A DNA stretch of 64,000 nucleotides from Paenibacillus pinisoli (GTDB lineage Bacteria; Bacillota; Bacilli; Paenibacillales; Paenibacillaceae): contig NZ_QXQB01000002.1 of assembly GCF_003605435.1 (NCBI RefSeq), positions 1,054,001-1,118,000 of the forward strand. Reading direction: 5' to 3'. Under the pieces are notes generated by a model. That model ran no database searches. It was not told where the DNA came from and saw only the letters and a program-made list of their open reading frames with translations. This document shows positions 26,167-35,474 of the stretch, one piece after another (position 1 is the stretch's first letter; the number at the start of each line of letters is the position of its first letter). Both the position numbers and the translations under genes were made by a program.

Positions 26167-26928
26167 TTACACAAGCGCCTCTTCGTCCTCGCGCATCGTC
26201 AGCATGCGCACCGCTTCGAAGTCTGGCCTCAGCACCAAATCCTGCAGATACGCAGAGATCATGCTGCCCGGCACTCTCGCCCTGTTGAGTTGAGCAATAA
26301 TGTCCTGTCCGGTGCCAATGCCGATTCCATGGCCGAAGAACAGATTGTCATCAAGCTTGATCACATTCTCCCCCTGCCATTCCGGCGAGCCGGGGTCATG
26401 GTCGGGATTTTTGAAGTACATGACATCTCCCGCATATGTCTCGTTCAGATTGTTGTTCGTCGTCAGGCGAAGATCCTTGTCGTATTGCCAGTCCCGCAGA
26501 AACAGATTTTGAAAATGCCGGTTGAACGCAGCCTCTCCAATCGTCTCCAGCACCGCTTTGTACAACATAATAATAATGGCCCCGGCGCATTCGAAGGCAT
26601 AGTAATGCCCTTGCTGGAATATATCGTTCACCCCAACGGAAGGCGGCACGCCCGGCCTTAGCAGGAAGCCTCCATCCGGTGTACGAATCCAGTACCTCGG
26701 GTTGGCGCGGGAGTTGCTGAAGGTCGCGAAGCTGACACCGCTCTGGTACATCGCCTTCGCCGCCTCCACGATATTCGTCCTCATCTTCAATTCGAAGAGC
26801 AGGGCCTCCTGCGACGGATACCAGTACATAACGGGACTAGCCTGTTTCTGCCGCAGTGTCTTCTTCTCAAGCTCCGTCAGCATCCGCGGCGGGAACTGTA
26901 CGGGGCTGCCGTCCGAGATTACGATCAC
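26167..26928 (-). CDS. tgl: Spore-coat protein-glutamine gamma-glutamyltransferase Tgl
   Basis: The 253-residue protein closely follows B. subtilis Tgl (245 residues): MIVISDG, YWYPSQEALLFELKMR, the catalytic cysteine Cys114 in YYAFECAGAIIIM, and ETYAGDVMYFKNPDHDPGSPEWQGEN in pieces YAGDVMYFKNPDHD and PEWQGENVI. It forms epsilon-(gamma-glutamyl)lysine cross-links in coat proteins of the maturing spore. GTG start with GGGGG upstream. Its presence indicates an endospore former. The gene stands alone between terminators. Confidence 0.92.
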   Translation of the reverse strand: MIVISDGSPVQFPPRMLTELEKKTLRQKQASPVMYWYPSQEALLFELKMRTNIVEAAKAMYQSGVSFATFSNSRANPRYWIRTPDGGFLLRPGVPPSVGVNDIFQQGHYYAFECAGAIIIMLYKAVLETIGEAAFNRHFQNLFLRDWQYDKDLRLTTNNNLNETYAGDVMYFKNPDHDPGSPEWQGENVIKLDDNLFFGHGIGIGTGQDIIAQLNRARVPGSMISAYLQDLVLRPDFEAVRMLTMREDEEALV

Positions 26929-26994
26929 GTCATTACCCCCAAGCTGTTGGTATGATTAGGTTATTGTACGTGGGAAATCTCGTTTGGTGAGTCC

Positions 26995-27036
26995 TAAAAA
27001 ACGGCGAACAAGCGCAATCCGGCAATTTATGCCGTT
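26995..27036 (-). terminator. Probable terminator of the HAD gene
   Basis: On the minus strand AACGGC pairs with GCCGTT, followed by a T-run; the stem starts at the stop codon and encloses about 22 nt that can fold further (GGCATAAATTGCC). Confidence 0.5.
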
Positions 27037-27806
27037 AACAGTCCCGCTTTGATCAGTCCATTGCGTATGCCTTTCTCGTCCACATGCGTCGTCACGAAGT
27101 TGGCAAATGGCAGCAATTCCGGATGCGAATTGCCCATCGCCACCCCGAAGCCGACATACTCCAGCATCTCTTTATCATTCAGGCCGTCACCGAAAGCTAC
27201 AGCATGCTCCGCCGTATAACCCAGCTCGTCCAACAGCGCTGCGATGCCTTGCGCCTTGGAGCCGCCGAGCGGCAGTACGTCCATTGCCTGCGGGTGCCAG
27301 CGAATAAGCGTAAATTCGGATTTCAGCGACTCGTATAGATGCTCATCATGGCTCTCGCAATGCAGGAACACCTGGAATATACCATTCTCCCGCCAAAACT
27401 CCGGCTCAAAGGACGGCATATCGATTTTCAGCGATTGGATCGAATCCGTTACGAAGGGATGATTGTCCCGGTCAGAGCAGTAACGGCTCTCCCCTTCGAA
27501 TACGAGGCCATGGTCATGCTGCGCCGCAAGCGCAACAAGCGTCTCCAGCGACGGCTTCTCAATCTCCCGCTTGTAGAGCGTCTGGCCCTTGTACACGACA
27601 TAAGCGCCGTTCATGCACACATACGAATCTATGCCCAGCGCGTCAGTCAGCGGCTTAATGAAATACGGCGCTCTGCCCGTTGCAATAACAGGCTCGATGC
27701 CCTTCTCCTTCAATTCGTTAACCGCCTTAATCGTATCTGCCGGAATTTCCTTCTCCTCGTTCAACAACGTACCGTCAATATCAAAAAATACGAATTTGTA
27801 GCTCAT
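27027..27806 (-). CDS. Cof-type HAD phosphatase
   Basis: The 259-residue protein is a Cof/type IIB HAD hydrolase. Motif I is FFDIDGTLLNEEKE with the nucleophile and general-acid Asp; motif II Thr lies in VIATGR, a C2 cap occupies about 85-180, motif III Lys is in GGSKAQGI and motif IV is FGDGLNDKEML, followed by GVAMGNSHPELL. Such enzymes dephosphorylate sugar phosphates, pyridoxal phosphate or flavin precursors. AGGAGA precedes the ATG. It is followed downstream by tgl on the same strand, after a likely terminator. Confidence 0.9.
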   Translation of the reverse strand: MSYKFVFFDIDGTLLNEEKEIPADTIKAVNELKEKGIEPVIATGRAPYFIKPLTDALGIDSYVCMNGAYVVYKGQTLYKREIEKPSLETLVALAAQHDHGLVFEGESRYCSDRDNHPFVTDSIQSLKIDMPSFEPEFWRENGIFQVFLHCESHDEHLYESLKSEFTLIRWHPQAMDVLPLGGSKAQGIAALLDELGYTAEHAVAFGDGLNDKEMLEYVGFGVAMGNSHPELLPFANFVTTHVDEKGIRNGLIKAGLLTA

Positions 27807-27871
27807 GCTGCCATTCTCCTATCCCTTTTTCCTCCTAGTATAAAGAATAGTAGAGATGACGGCTACCCCTG

Positions 27872-28321
27872 TTACCAGCCAAAATCTAGCGACTTGCCCG
27901 TCTCGACATACGTTTTCAGGCTGCTGAGAATGATCGCCCAGCTTTCCGCCGCCTTGCCTACGCTGGGATGATTGTCCGAATATTGATCGTTGACCAGCGT
28001 CAGCTTCGTGCAAGACCCGGCCTGCTCCAGCGTGTAGATAATGCGGGAAGTCAGCTCCGCATGATTCTCGTAATAAGATGGTCCCGGATGCTCCAGCATC
28101 ACCAGCCTGCTGCCTTCCTCAACCTCTAGTATTTCGCCGTATACATGCAGCGTCTCCGGACCGTCATTGCCTGGGCCAATATAAGCGAACGGACTTCCCG
28201 GCTTTAAATCGGACTCCAATATGCAATCGAAGTAAATGCGACGCGTTCCTTCCGGCTGAATTAAGGCTTCCCATACCTTGGACGGTTCCGCTCCGATATA
28301 AGTAACAAAAGTATGACTCAT
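27872..28321 (-). CDS. SRPBCC / AHSA1-like protein
   Basis: The 149-residue protein shows the START-like SRPBCC pattern of AHSA1 proteins: FVTYIGAEPSKVWEALIQPEGTRRIYFDC (in pieces, PSKVWEALIQPEG) at the N-terminus and a C-terminal helix WAIILSSLKTYVETGKSLDF. These form a hydrophobic ligand pocket; in bacteria, ligands are mostly unknown. GAGGAG lies 9 nt before the ATG. It is divergent from an AraC regulator with a 109-nt shared upstream region, so that regulator may control it. Confidence 0.85.
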   Translation of the reverse strand: MSHTFVTYIGAEPSKVWEALIQPEGTRRIYFDCILESDLKPGSPFAYIGPGNDGPETLHVYGEILEVEEGSRLVMLEHPGPSYYENHAELTSRIIYTLEQAGSCTKLTLVNDQYSDNHPSVGKAAESWAIILSSLKTYVETGKSLDFGW

Positions 28322-28430
28322 GGCTGCACGCTCCTCAATCTGGATTTAATGGATATACGACAAGTATAATAAAGTTGATAGAGGCTGTATTGTAAAAATG
28401 CGACAGACCATATAAGGAGTGATCCAGACG

Positions 28431-29240
28431 ATGACTTCCCCGCTCCAACACGCCAGCATGGGCGTTCTGAAACCCACCGAGGCGGAGAAGCGCTTCCAGC
28501 TGCTCCGATTCCCTCCATCGCCCGAACTGGCCCCATTCGTCAAGCATTATTGGATCGTTAGCTGGAATCTTGGAGAAGGTGTCCACTATGGCCAGGATGT
28601 CATCCCCAATCCCTGTGTGAACATGGTAGCCGAGCATTCCGGCATCGCTGTATACGGCGTATCCAGCCGAATGTATACGAAGCATCTGGAGGGCGCGGGC
28701 AGAGCTTTCGGCGTGAAGTTCCATCCCGGAGGCTTCTATCCCTATATCAAGCAGCCGCTTTCCTCGTTAACCGACAGCTCCATGAGCATGATGGATGCTT
28801 TTGGCACAGAGGGAGAATCATTGCTATCCGCTTTGCGAAGCGGAGAGACTCCGGAAATACTCATTGATCATGCCGACCGTCTCTTGCGGGACGCCCTGCC
28901 GGAGCAAGATCCTATATCCGCGGTGATTCTCGAAATTATAACCTATATTCAGCAAAATCGTGATGTGACCCGCGTCGAGCAGCTGAGCGCCTATTTTGGC
29001 CTGCATGTCCGAAAGCTTCAGCGGCTATTTCACAAGTATGCCGGCGTCAGTCCCAAATGGGTGATTCAGCTGTACCGGCTCCATAATGCGGCTGAGATGC
29101 TGGATCGCGGAGAAGCCGATGACTGGGCGAAGCTTAGCGCGGAGCTTGGCTTCTTCGACCAATCCCACTTCATCCGCGCTTTCAAGGCAATGCTCGGCAT
29201 GACGCCGGACTCTTATTATTCTATCCCTGCCGAGAGTTGA
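28431..29240 (+). CDS. AraC family transcriptional regulator
   Basis: The 269-residue protein has an N-terminal DUF6597-like ligand part (LAPFVKHYWIVSWNL, GVKFHPGGFYPY) and a C-terminal AraC helix-turn-helix (about 175-262: VEQLSAYFGLHVRKLQRLFHKYAGVSPKWVIQ in pieces, then LSAELGFFDQSHFIRAFKAMLGMTP). The ATG at 28431 has AAGGAG 11 nt upstream; an overlapping GTG at 28419 sits inside that site. It probably senses a small molecule and controls the divergent SRPBCC gene. A strong terminator follows. Confidence 0.88.
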   Translation: MTSPLQHASMGVLKPTEAEKRFQLLRFPPSPELAPFVKHYWIVSWNLGEGVHYGQDVIPNPCVNMVAEHSGIAVYGVSSRMYTKHLEGAGRAFGVKFHPGGFYPYIKQPLSSLTDSSMSMMDAFGTEGESLLSALRSGETPEILIDHADRLLRDALPEQDPISAVILEIITYIQQNRDVTRVEQLSAYFGLHVRKLQRLFHKYAGVSPKWVIQLYRLHNAAEMLDRGEADDWAKLSAELGFFDQSHFIRAFKAMLGMTPDSYYSIPAES

Positions 29241-29292
29241 CCGTATCCGGAGGATGCGGTATAGTAAGGAAAAATAAGGTACGGAAATGCAG

Positions 29293-29343
29293 GAAGCACC
29301 TGCAAGGCTTGACATTCATGTCAGCCTTGCAGGTGCTTTTTTT
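29293..29343 (+). terminator. Strong terminator after the AraC gene
   Basis: Long stem AAGCACCTGCAAGGCT-GACAT / ATGTC-AGCCTTGCAGGTGCTT with a 2-nt loop, followed by seven T. Confidence 0.9.
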
Positions 29344-29375
29344 CGTTTTCGCCTCAATTGCCCAAGGAGGAATGT

Positions 29376-30197
29376 ATGTTGAGAATCCCGTTCATGCTTC
29401 GTGTTTGTTGTCTCATCCTTGCTCTGTCGCTAGCCGGATCGGCAGCGGTGCGGGCAGCGCCGTTCGAATTTTCGGCATCGGCGAAGAAGTCGTTTGACCA
29501 GATCGTGAATAACGCCAGCGCTTCCGCCGCCACGCAGCTCAAGAAGAACTATGGGGAGCTTCAATCGCTGCAAAAACAAGATGTTGGCATGGACACCAAG
29601 ATTAGCGCGCTCCGTTACAAGAATCAGGAGAATGATACGCTCATCCGCAAGCGGATCAAGGACATCGACAAGAGCAAGATCGCCTCGCTGGAAGGCGATG
29701 CCGCCAAGGCCAAGCAGCGGTACCAGCCGCTATTCGATCTGTACAATACGCAGAGATCGCAGCTCAGCCTGGCCAAAGCCGCCAAAAACAAAGAGCTGAC
29801 CTCCATCATGAACACCAAGGTCGAGGTGTCCAAAATCGCCGTCCAAGCGGCCAAAAAGGACATTAGCGCGAAGGAAGCCGCCGTGAAAAAAGCAAAGGCG
29901 GACGCCACCGCCAAAACAAAAGCCGTGCGGGGCATCCTGGATGCCAACAAAGCGACAGAATCGCGGATCAAAGCGGCCAAGAGCGCCGCAAGCCATACGA
30001 AGAAGCTGTTCGCCGCCGAGTCCAAGGTGCTGCTGCAGACTGTGCGCAGCGGCGACGCATACGGTACCTCCTCCTCTCTGTCCCGAATGCTGGTGCATAT
30101 CAGACAAATCCTGATCTATAAAGCAAATATGCATTATTACGAGACCCAAATCGCTTCCGTCATTGCCAAAGCGGAGGCCAAGCTGAAGAGCTATTAG
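29376..30197 (+). CDS. Secreted Lys/Ala-rich coiled-coil protein, unknown
   Basis: The 273-residue protein starts with a signal peptide (CCLILALSLAGSAAVRA) and then consists almost wholly of charged, Ala-rich helix: repeated heptad-like stretches such as DIDKSKIASLEGDAAKAKQRY and KKDISAKEAAVKKAKADATAK (in pieces). Long coiled coils of this type are seen in peptidoglycan-hydrolase activators and in surface filaments. No catalytic motif is visible. AAGGAGG lies 5 nt before the ATG. It follows the AraC terminator and ends convergent with the GH87 gene. I do not recognise a named family. Confidence 0.75.
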   Translation: MLRIPFMLRVCCLILALSLAGSAAVRAAPFEFSASAKKSFDQIVNNASASAATQLKKNYGELQSLQKQDVGMDTKISALRYKNQENDTLIRKRIKDIDKSKIASLEGDAAKAKQRYQPLFDLYNTQRSQLSLAKAAKNKELTSIMNTKVEVSKIAVQAAKKDISAKEAAVKKAKADATAKTKAVRGILDANKATESRIKAAKSAASHTKKLFAAESKVLLQTVRSGDAYGTSSSLSRMLVHIRQILIYKANMHYYETQIASVIAKAEAKLKSY

Positions 30198-30389
30198 CTT
30201 TGCCCTTGTTTCCCGATAGATAACCGCTATATGTCCTGATTGCTGCTGTTCTGAATCGGCCGAGCTGCGTTTCATCTGTGGTCTGTTATTGGCTGGCTGA
30301 CCATGAAGCTTTTGAAGCCTTTGTCTCTGCATAGCCGCAAAAGACGGCTCAAGCCGCTTTCGCGTACTGGAGCCGCCCCTACAATGCAT

Positions 30390-33300
30390 TTACGGATTAA
30401 TAATGATGTTGAAGGTCGATGTCGTATTTTTAATATCCTGATGGTTATTGATGAGCTTCAGATTGTTGAACGTGACGGAGCCGACGGCTGGACCCTGGCC
30501 CGGCTCAGGCATCTCGTTGACCCAGATGCCGAAGCCCGACTTGGCATCGTAGGCGTCGCCGCTCTTCTGCGCCCCGGATATCGTAATGTTGCTGAAGATC
30601 GTGTCGGTAACCGGATTTTCCGGCTGCGAGCCTGTGTACTTCGTCTGGAACATGATGCCGGAGTAGGTCGGGTCGATAATGTCGACATTATTGACTCTGA
30701 TGCCCTGGAACACCTTCGATGCCGAGAATATCCAGATGCCCGGGAACGTCTGGCCGTTCCAGAAGTGGCCGCCTGCCCTTACGATCGAGATATTCTCGAA
30801 GTTCGTAGTAGGCGAAGCTCCGAAGCCGTTCATCGGATAGCCGAAGTCCAGCGAGCTGATCGTAATGCCGGAGTACGTCAGCGTGTCGGCAATATAGATA
30901 TTGCGGAAGGTATTGCCGTAACCGCCGTATACGGCTACGCCTGCTGCGCGCCAAGGCAGTATGGCTGACAGATTCTCGTAGACGTTGCTATGCATATCTG
31001 CGCCGCCTGCGTCGATAGCCGAGAACAACGCGAAGCTGTCGTCGCCCGTTGATCTGGCTTCGACGTTGGACACCAGATTATGCGTGCTTCCATTTGTCAT
31101 GTTGATGCCGTCCGCATACATATTGCGGATTCGCGAGTTGGTAATCTTCATATAGTCGGTATTGGCTCCCCAATAGAGACATACCATATGCTCCGCCCAG
31201 ATGTTATCGATTGTAATATTTGCTACGTTGCTGAAATCGAATACTTTGCCCGGCCCGTCAATACGCTGCACATAGTTGCCGAAGTAGGCAAAGCCTTTGA
31301 ACGTAGAGCCGTTCGCCGAGCTTTCCGCCCGGAAGCCGATATCCGTATTCGTCTGGCTCGACGGCGCATAGAAGCGTGTATACCATGGGCCTGCTCCTAC
31401 TACTTGCACTGGCTTGCCGTATACCTGGAATTTATTCGCCGTCTCATAATTGCCCGGAGGCAGGTAGACGCCTATAAGATTGCCCGTCGTATCCATACGC
31501 ACCTGATCCAGCGCGTTCTGCACCGCTTGATGCGTGAAGCCCGATGGGGTCACATATTTCGCAGGGTCAGGGTTGGCGATTGGCGACACATGCTCCAGAT
31601 TAATAAAGTCGACAGCATAGCTGGTCGTGTTGGCAGCATCCTTCTGCAGCCGGATCTTGCTGCCTGACGGAATGACCGTATCGAACATAATGTTCGCCTC
31701 GTCATAGATATGGCGCGGCGATCCATCGGACGGGTTGTTGGAAGGATTCGCTTCATTGCCGTAATGCCAAGTATGCTTCGATGTAAGAGGGATTGCCTTC
31801 GCAAATACGCCATCCACGTATACGTTCAGCGTGGAGTTCTGCCCCTGCCCGTTCGCGGAGTCCGGAATGGAATATCTCACGACAAGCGTATTCGTGCTTG
31901 CTTTGGATGTAAATTCCACATAGCTTCCTGTAGAATTCAGCGTAACCGCTTTGCGGCCGGATGCTTCGCCAGCCAAATCGCCGATAATGCGGTTCGGACC
32001 GACAACGGATGCACCGCCGCCAATAGCCGCATCCTCCGCTTCATACATGTCATACGGCATGTTCGCGCCGCGTCCGACAAAGAACGGCTGAGTGCTGCTG
32101 TTGTTGCCCTGCTTCACCGGAAGCTCATTGGCATCAACCGCGACCTGTACGTTCACGTTGTATTTGCCGTTGCCTGCCGTCCATGTTCCCAAGGCGACCG
32201 GCGCTGTCGTTACACCGCTGCCAATTACGCCTGTATACGCCCCTGTCAGCGTCTTTAGCACAGCATTGGTCGCGGCATCCGTTATCGTCAGCGTAATGTT
32301 ATGCGCGCCGCCTGCCGATGCGATCGTTCCTTGGTTTTTCAGCGCGACAGAGAAGGATACCGTATTGCCCGCCGATGGATTGCTTGGCGACCAGCTTACG
32401 GACGCTGCGACCAGGTCGGAGCTTGCGACCGGACTGACGGCAAGCTGCGTCTGGCTTGTGAAGCTGTTGTTGTTTTCATTTATCTCAATGACGCTGTTGG
32501 CCTCATCTACCTTGGCCGTTACCGAATAGCCCCCTGCATTGCGGGTTCCGATGTTTAGGGATACATTTGTCGAAGCGCCTGCGTTCAGCGCACCTACCGG
32601 CGCGCTTCCGACAAGCGTCGTACCTAGATAAAAATTCACATGGGTTGCTCCCGAGGCTCTTGTGCCTATATTGGCAACTGTCGCTTGCAGCGTAACCGGA
32701 TTGGTCTCAACCGGTGATTGAGGCGTCCATGTCAATCCGGTTATCGTCAAATCCGGATTCGGAGCCGGCGAGCCGATTACCTGAAACTCCGCCACTTGGC
32801 CTGCGCCCGATCCGGTATTGGCGGTGAAGCGCAGCCGCACATCCTTCACTGTCGCCGTAACCGGAATCGTTACTGTATTGCCCGTTGCCGGATTAAACGT
32901 ATAGTTCGCTGAAGGAACGATTGTGGTGAAGCCCGAAGCGCTTTGCTCGCGGCCCTGTACCTCCAGCGTCTGTGTTCTTGTGCCCCATGCAGAGCTAGGA
33001 TTCAGCTTCAACACAATAGATGTCACATTCGCATTGGCGCCAAGATCAACAGTGAGCAGATTCGGGTAAGAACCGCCCGCTCCCTCCCAATAAGTGTTCA
33101 CGTCATTATCGTTGGCATTCGCAGCGATGAACGTATGCACATAGGAAGAGCCTGTGATCGGCTTGCCTGCAGCCAGGTTGCTGCCCGGTCCTGGGGTCGG
33201 CGTCGGTGTTACTGTTGGTGTTGGTGTCGGTGTCGGTGTTGGTGTTGATGTCGATGTTGGTGTTGGTGTTGGTGTTGGTGTTGGTGTTGGTGTTGGTGTT

Positions 33301-34253
33301 GGTGTTGGTGTTGGTGTTGGTGTTGGTGTAGGCGAAGTCGAAGCGGCTACGGTGATGGAGTCCAAATTCACATTGCCGCTATCGCCTGGGTCATATTTGT
33401 ACATAATGGTGTTGGAGCCGGAATTCAGGGTGAAGGTTTCCTTTTGCGTTGCCCATTGCGACCAGGAGGATTGATTGGCTAGCGTTGTTTGCTTCACCTT
33501 GGTTCCGTTAACGTATACGCTGAGCGTCTTGCTCCCGCCCGAGGCGTTGCCGTATCTTAATGTGACTTCGTATTGTCCGGCCGAGGCAGCTTGTACCTGG
33601 AACGCAGCAGCCGCTCCTTGCTGCCAGTAGCCGTCTACGAAGCCGGAGCCTGTATAGCCGGCATGATCATTATTGATCTTCGCGCCGCCTGTTAACGCGG
33701 CTGCTTCTGCTTCATATACGCCGGAAGCGGTGACAGGCGTTCCGATTACCTCCAGCTCTGACAATTGGCCGGCAGACCACCCGGTATTGGCCGTGTAGTA
33801 GACACGAACGAACCTTGTGTCCGTCGAAGGCAGATCGATGTTCACCGTATTGCCCGTATTGGGATTAAAGGTATATGACGAAGACGCAACAATTGTATTG
33901 TAAGCGCTGCCATTTGTGCTGCCTTGAATAGCTAATGTTTGGCTTCTGGCTTCCCAGTTGCCCGGAAGCTTCAGCGTAACGCGAGTAATGCTGGACAAGC
34001 CTCCAAGATCAACTGCAATCCATTGCGGGAATGCGTTATTCGCGCTTTCCCAATAAGAGCCCTGGTTGCCGTCATTCGCGTTGCCCGGGCCATATGGCGA
34101 TACGAATGAACTGGCAGACATGGCCTTGCCCGCTGCCAAATTGCTGGCCGCCGACGCAATCGGCGGGTAAAGCGCAAGCTGTGACAACAAAAGCGTGAAT
34201 GCTAGCAATATAATCAGTATCGTTCGGTGTCTAGGGTAGGAATCCATCCTCAT
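30390..34253 (-). CDS. Secreted GH87-type alpha-1,3-glucanase (mutanase)
   Basis: This 1287-residue protein has a signal peptide (about 1-36), a discoidin (F5/8C) domain (about 37-170), a CBM6-like domain (about 178-302), a Thr-Pro linker (about 305-350), a second discoidin domain (about 355-495), two CARDB-type beta domains (about 500-725) and a right-handed beta-helix catalytic region. This order is that of Bacillus circulans/Paenibacillus GH87 alpha-1,3-glucanases. The catalytic acid cluster is present: Asp in NMYADGINM (1048) and two in RSTGDDSFALF (1071, 1072), with the 23/24-residue spacing expected of the family. It would hydrolyse alpha-1,3-glucan of fungal walls or streptococcal mutan. 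A mycodextranase-type specificity is the alternative. Confidence 0.87.
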   Translation of the reverse strand: MRMDSYPRHRTILIILLAFTLLLSQLALYPPIASAASNLAAGKAMSASSFVSPYGPGNANDGNQGSYWESANNAFPQWIAVDLGGLSSITRVTLKLPGNWEARSQTLAIQGSTNGSAYNTIVASSSYTFNPNTGNTVNIDLPSTDTRFVRVYYTANTGWSAGQLSELEVIGTPVTASGVYEAEAAALTGGAKINNDHAGYTGSGFVDGYWQQGAAAAFQVQAASAGQYEVTLRYGNASGGSKTLSVYVNGTKVKQTTLANQSSWSQWATQKETFTLNSGSNTIMYKYDPGDSGNVNLDSITVAASTSPTPTPTPTPTPTPTPTPTPTPTPTPTSTSTPTPTPTPTPTVTPTPTPGPGSNLAAGKPITGSSYVHTFIAANANDNDVNTYWEGAGGSYPNLLTVDLGANANVTSIVLKLNPSSAWGTRTQTLEVQGREQSASGFTTIVPSANYTFNPATGNTVTIPVTATVKDVRLRFTANTGSGAGQVAEFQVIGSPAPNPDLTITGLTWTPQSPVETNPVTLQATVANIGTRASGATHVNFYLGTTLVGSAPVGALNAGASTNVSLNIGTRNAGGYSVTAKVDEANSVIEINENNNSFTSQTQLAVSPVASSDLVAASVSWSPSNPSAGNTVSFSVALKNQGTIASAGGAHNITLTITDAATNAVLKTLTGAYTGVIGSGVTTAPVALGTWTAGNGKYNVNVQVAVDANELPVKQGNNSSTQPFFVGRGANMPYDMYEAEDAAIGGGASVVGPNRIIGDLAGEASGRKAVTLNSTGSYVEFTSKASTNTLVVRYSIPDSANGQGQNSTLNVYVDGVFAKAIPLTSKHTWHYGNEANPSNNPSDGSPRHIYDEANIMFDTVIPSGSKIRLQKDAANTTSYAVDFINLEHVSPIANPDPAKYVTPSGFTHQAVQNALDQVRMDTTGNLIGVYLPPGNYETANKFQVYGKPVQVVGAGPWYTRFYAPSSQTNTDIGFRAESSANGSTFKGFAYFGNYVQRIDGPGKVFDFSNVANITIDNIWAEHMVCLYWGANTDYMKITNSRIRNMYADGINMTNGSTHNLVSNVEARSTGDDSFALFSAIDAGGADMHSNVYENLSAILPWRAAGVAVYGGYGNTFRNIYIADTLTYSGITISSLDFGYPMNGFGASPTTNFENISIVRAGGHFWNGQTFPGIWIFSASKVFQGIRVNNVDIIDPTYSGIMFQTKYTGSQPENPVTDTIFSNITISGAQKSGDAYDAKSGFGIWVNEMPEPGQGPAVGSVTFNNLKLINNHQDIKNTTSTFNIIINP
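33255..33329. repeat. Hexanucleotide microsatellite (ACACCA)n in the GH87 linker
   Basis: About 12 uninterrupted copies of GGTGTT (ACACCA on the coding strand) encode alternating Thr-Pro, flanked by degenerate copies from about 33200. Hexamer gain or loss would keep the reading frame, changing only linker length. Confidence 0.9.
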
Positions 34254-34438
34254 AATGCTCCTCCTCTATTCTTTTTTTTGAAATACCGAGCCAATCCTAA
34301 CAATTCTTTCTCGCCTGCATGCCCCTTCACTCACGCCTCCTCTCCCATCTGCTCGCCTTCCCGGTCACTTCCACTATACGGCACCCTCACCGTCCATCAC
34401 TAGGCGTATTATTAAGCTTTGTATGTCTATTCTTACAA

Positions 34439-34466
34439 TAAAAAAAAGGAGCTGCCTGCAGCTCCT
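34439..34466 (-). terminator. Terminator after the small membrane protein gene
   Basis: Minus-strand stem AGGAGCTGC / GCAGCTCCT with a 2-nt loop, followed by TTTTTTT. Confidence 0.8.
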
Positions 34467-34473
34467 CTTGTCC

Positions 34474-34866
34474 TTATCTTGTTTTCTTGTAGCGCAGTAC
34501 CGCCGCAACAACCTCTACGACAATACCTATAGCGATGCCGCCTACCGTCACCAACAGAAAAGACAGAAAGCTGATCAAATCCTCCCAGCCATTCTTGTCC
34601 GATCCTAGTAAGGCCATCGCAGCGAGCCCGGCAATGAATCCGCCATTCGATATTCCCCATAGCCAGCGTGCCCCGAACCAGCCTGCGGCACTAAAGGCAA
34701 ATGACACTCCTGCCGCCAGCAGCAGCATCCGAAATGCATGCACCCCCGTAAAGGTCTGACCCATATGCACAAAACGAATAAGCCATAGAGCAGCCCCGGC
34801 GATCAAAGTCGATCCAGCCGCGATAGCCCACCACTTGCCGCTTTTTGCCGCGGGAATCCATTTCAT
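34474..34866 (-). CDS. Small membrane protein, unknown
   Basis: The 130-residue protein has about four hydrophobic segments (IAAGSTLIAGAALWLIRF, LLLAAGVSFAFSAAGWF, FIAGLAAMALLG, LSFLLVTVGGIAIGIVV) and a basic tail (RYKKTR). The start at 34866 is preferred because AGGAGAGG lies 5 nt before it; a longer frame has no ribosome site. No family is recognised. It has its own terminator and no close operon partner. Confidence 0.7.
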   Translation of the reverse strand: MKWIPAAKSGKWWAIAAGSTLIAGAALWLIRFVHMGQTFTGVHAFRMLLLAAGVSFAFSAAGWFGARWLWGISNGGFIAGLAAMALLGSDKNGWEDLISFLSFLLVTVGGIAIGIVVEVVAAVLRYKKTR

Positions 34867-35175
34867 CGTTACCTCTCCTTCTCCCATCAGCCTATGCATA
34901 AATAGACGCGTCCAAAGTCACAATGTTTCGCTGGTATTCACAATACTTTAGTCCATATGTCTTAGACGGCAATCCGTCTGCTTGTTATTCTAATCCTGCA
35001 TACCTGCCAAGAACAGGATTCCCTACTTCTCCTAATATTCTTCATAAATAGCCTAAAACCTGTTGCAAGCGATACAGAAGCCAGAATCTTCATTTGTGAC
35101 TCTGGTCCCTTCGCGTTATTAATGTCCGACTACCTGCATCGCAGTTATTCCTGAGTCTTGTGAACCTGCGGTTCG
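34867..35175. other. Gene-free stretch
   Basis: No coding region of note. The only structure I see is a short dyad AGACGG-CAAT-CCGTCT (34964-34979) without a clear T-run. The right part may hold the end of the next gene's transcript. Confidence 0.4.
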
Positions 35176-35454
35176 TTATGCCCGCTTTTCTTTGCGTCTG
35201 TATTTCCTCTTCGGGAAAATAGTCTTGTATATCGCAATCGTATGAAGGGCGTTCTTGTCGCAAGAAACCAACGATCCATCCTCTTCCACGACGATAAGCG
35301 AGCGAGTCACCTTATTCCGGTACCGGTAACCTTCCGAGCCGCTCCCGTCATATTGCAAATATCCCATTAATGCACCAGCCTCCGCCGGATGCGCTTTTGC
35401 CAAAAACAGCTCAATCGGGGCTAGCGGCCCCGCCTTGCTTTCCTGCATGCCCAC
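35176..35454 (-). CDS. Small basic protein, unknown
   Basis: The protein is about 92 residues: an N-terminal half with IELFLAKAHPAEAGALMGYLQYD, a middle with RSLIVVEEDGSLVSCDKN, and a strongly basic end (FPKRKYRRKEKRA). I do not recognise it. GGAGG is best spaced (8 nt) for the GTG at 35454; a TTG at 35469 and an ATG at 35448 are alternatives. An intrinsic terminator lies immediately upstream on the same strand, so read-through would be required for expression. Composition is compatible with a nucleic-acid-binding tail, but that is inference. Confidence 0.6.
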   Translation of the reverse strand: MGMQESKAGPLAPIELFLAKAHPAEAGALMGYLQYDGSGSEGYRYRNKVTRSLIVVEEDGSLVSCDKNALHTIAIYKTIFPKRKYRRKEKRA

Positions 35455-35474
35455 CCATAACACCTCCAATCCAT

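Noticed and set aside
33154..33474. Gly-Val repeat frame on the plus strand
   Set aside because: It is the antisense of the Thr-Pro linker of the GH87 gene, produced by the hexanucleotide repeat.
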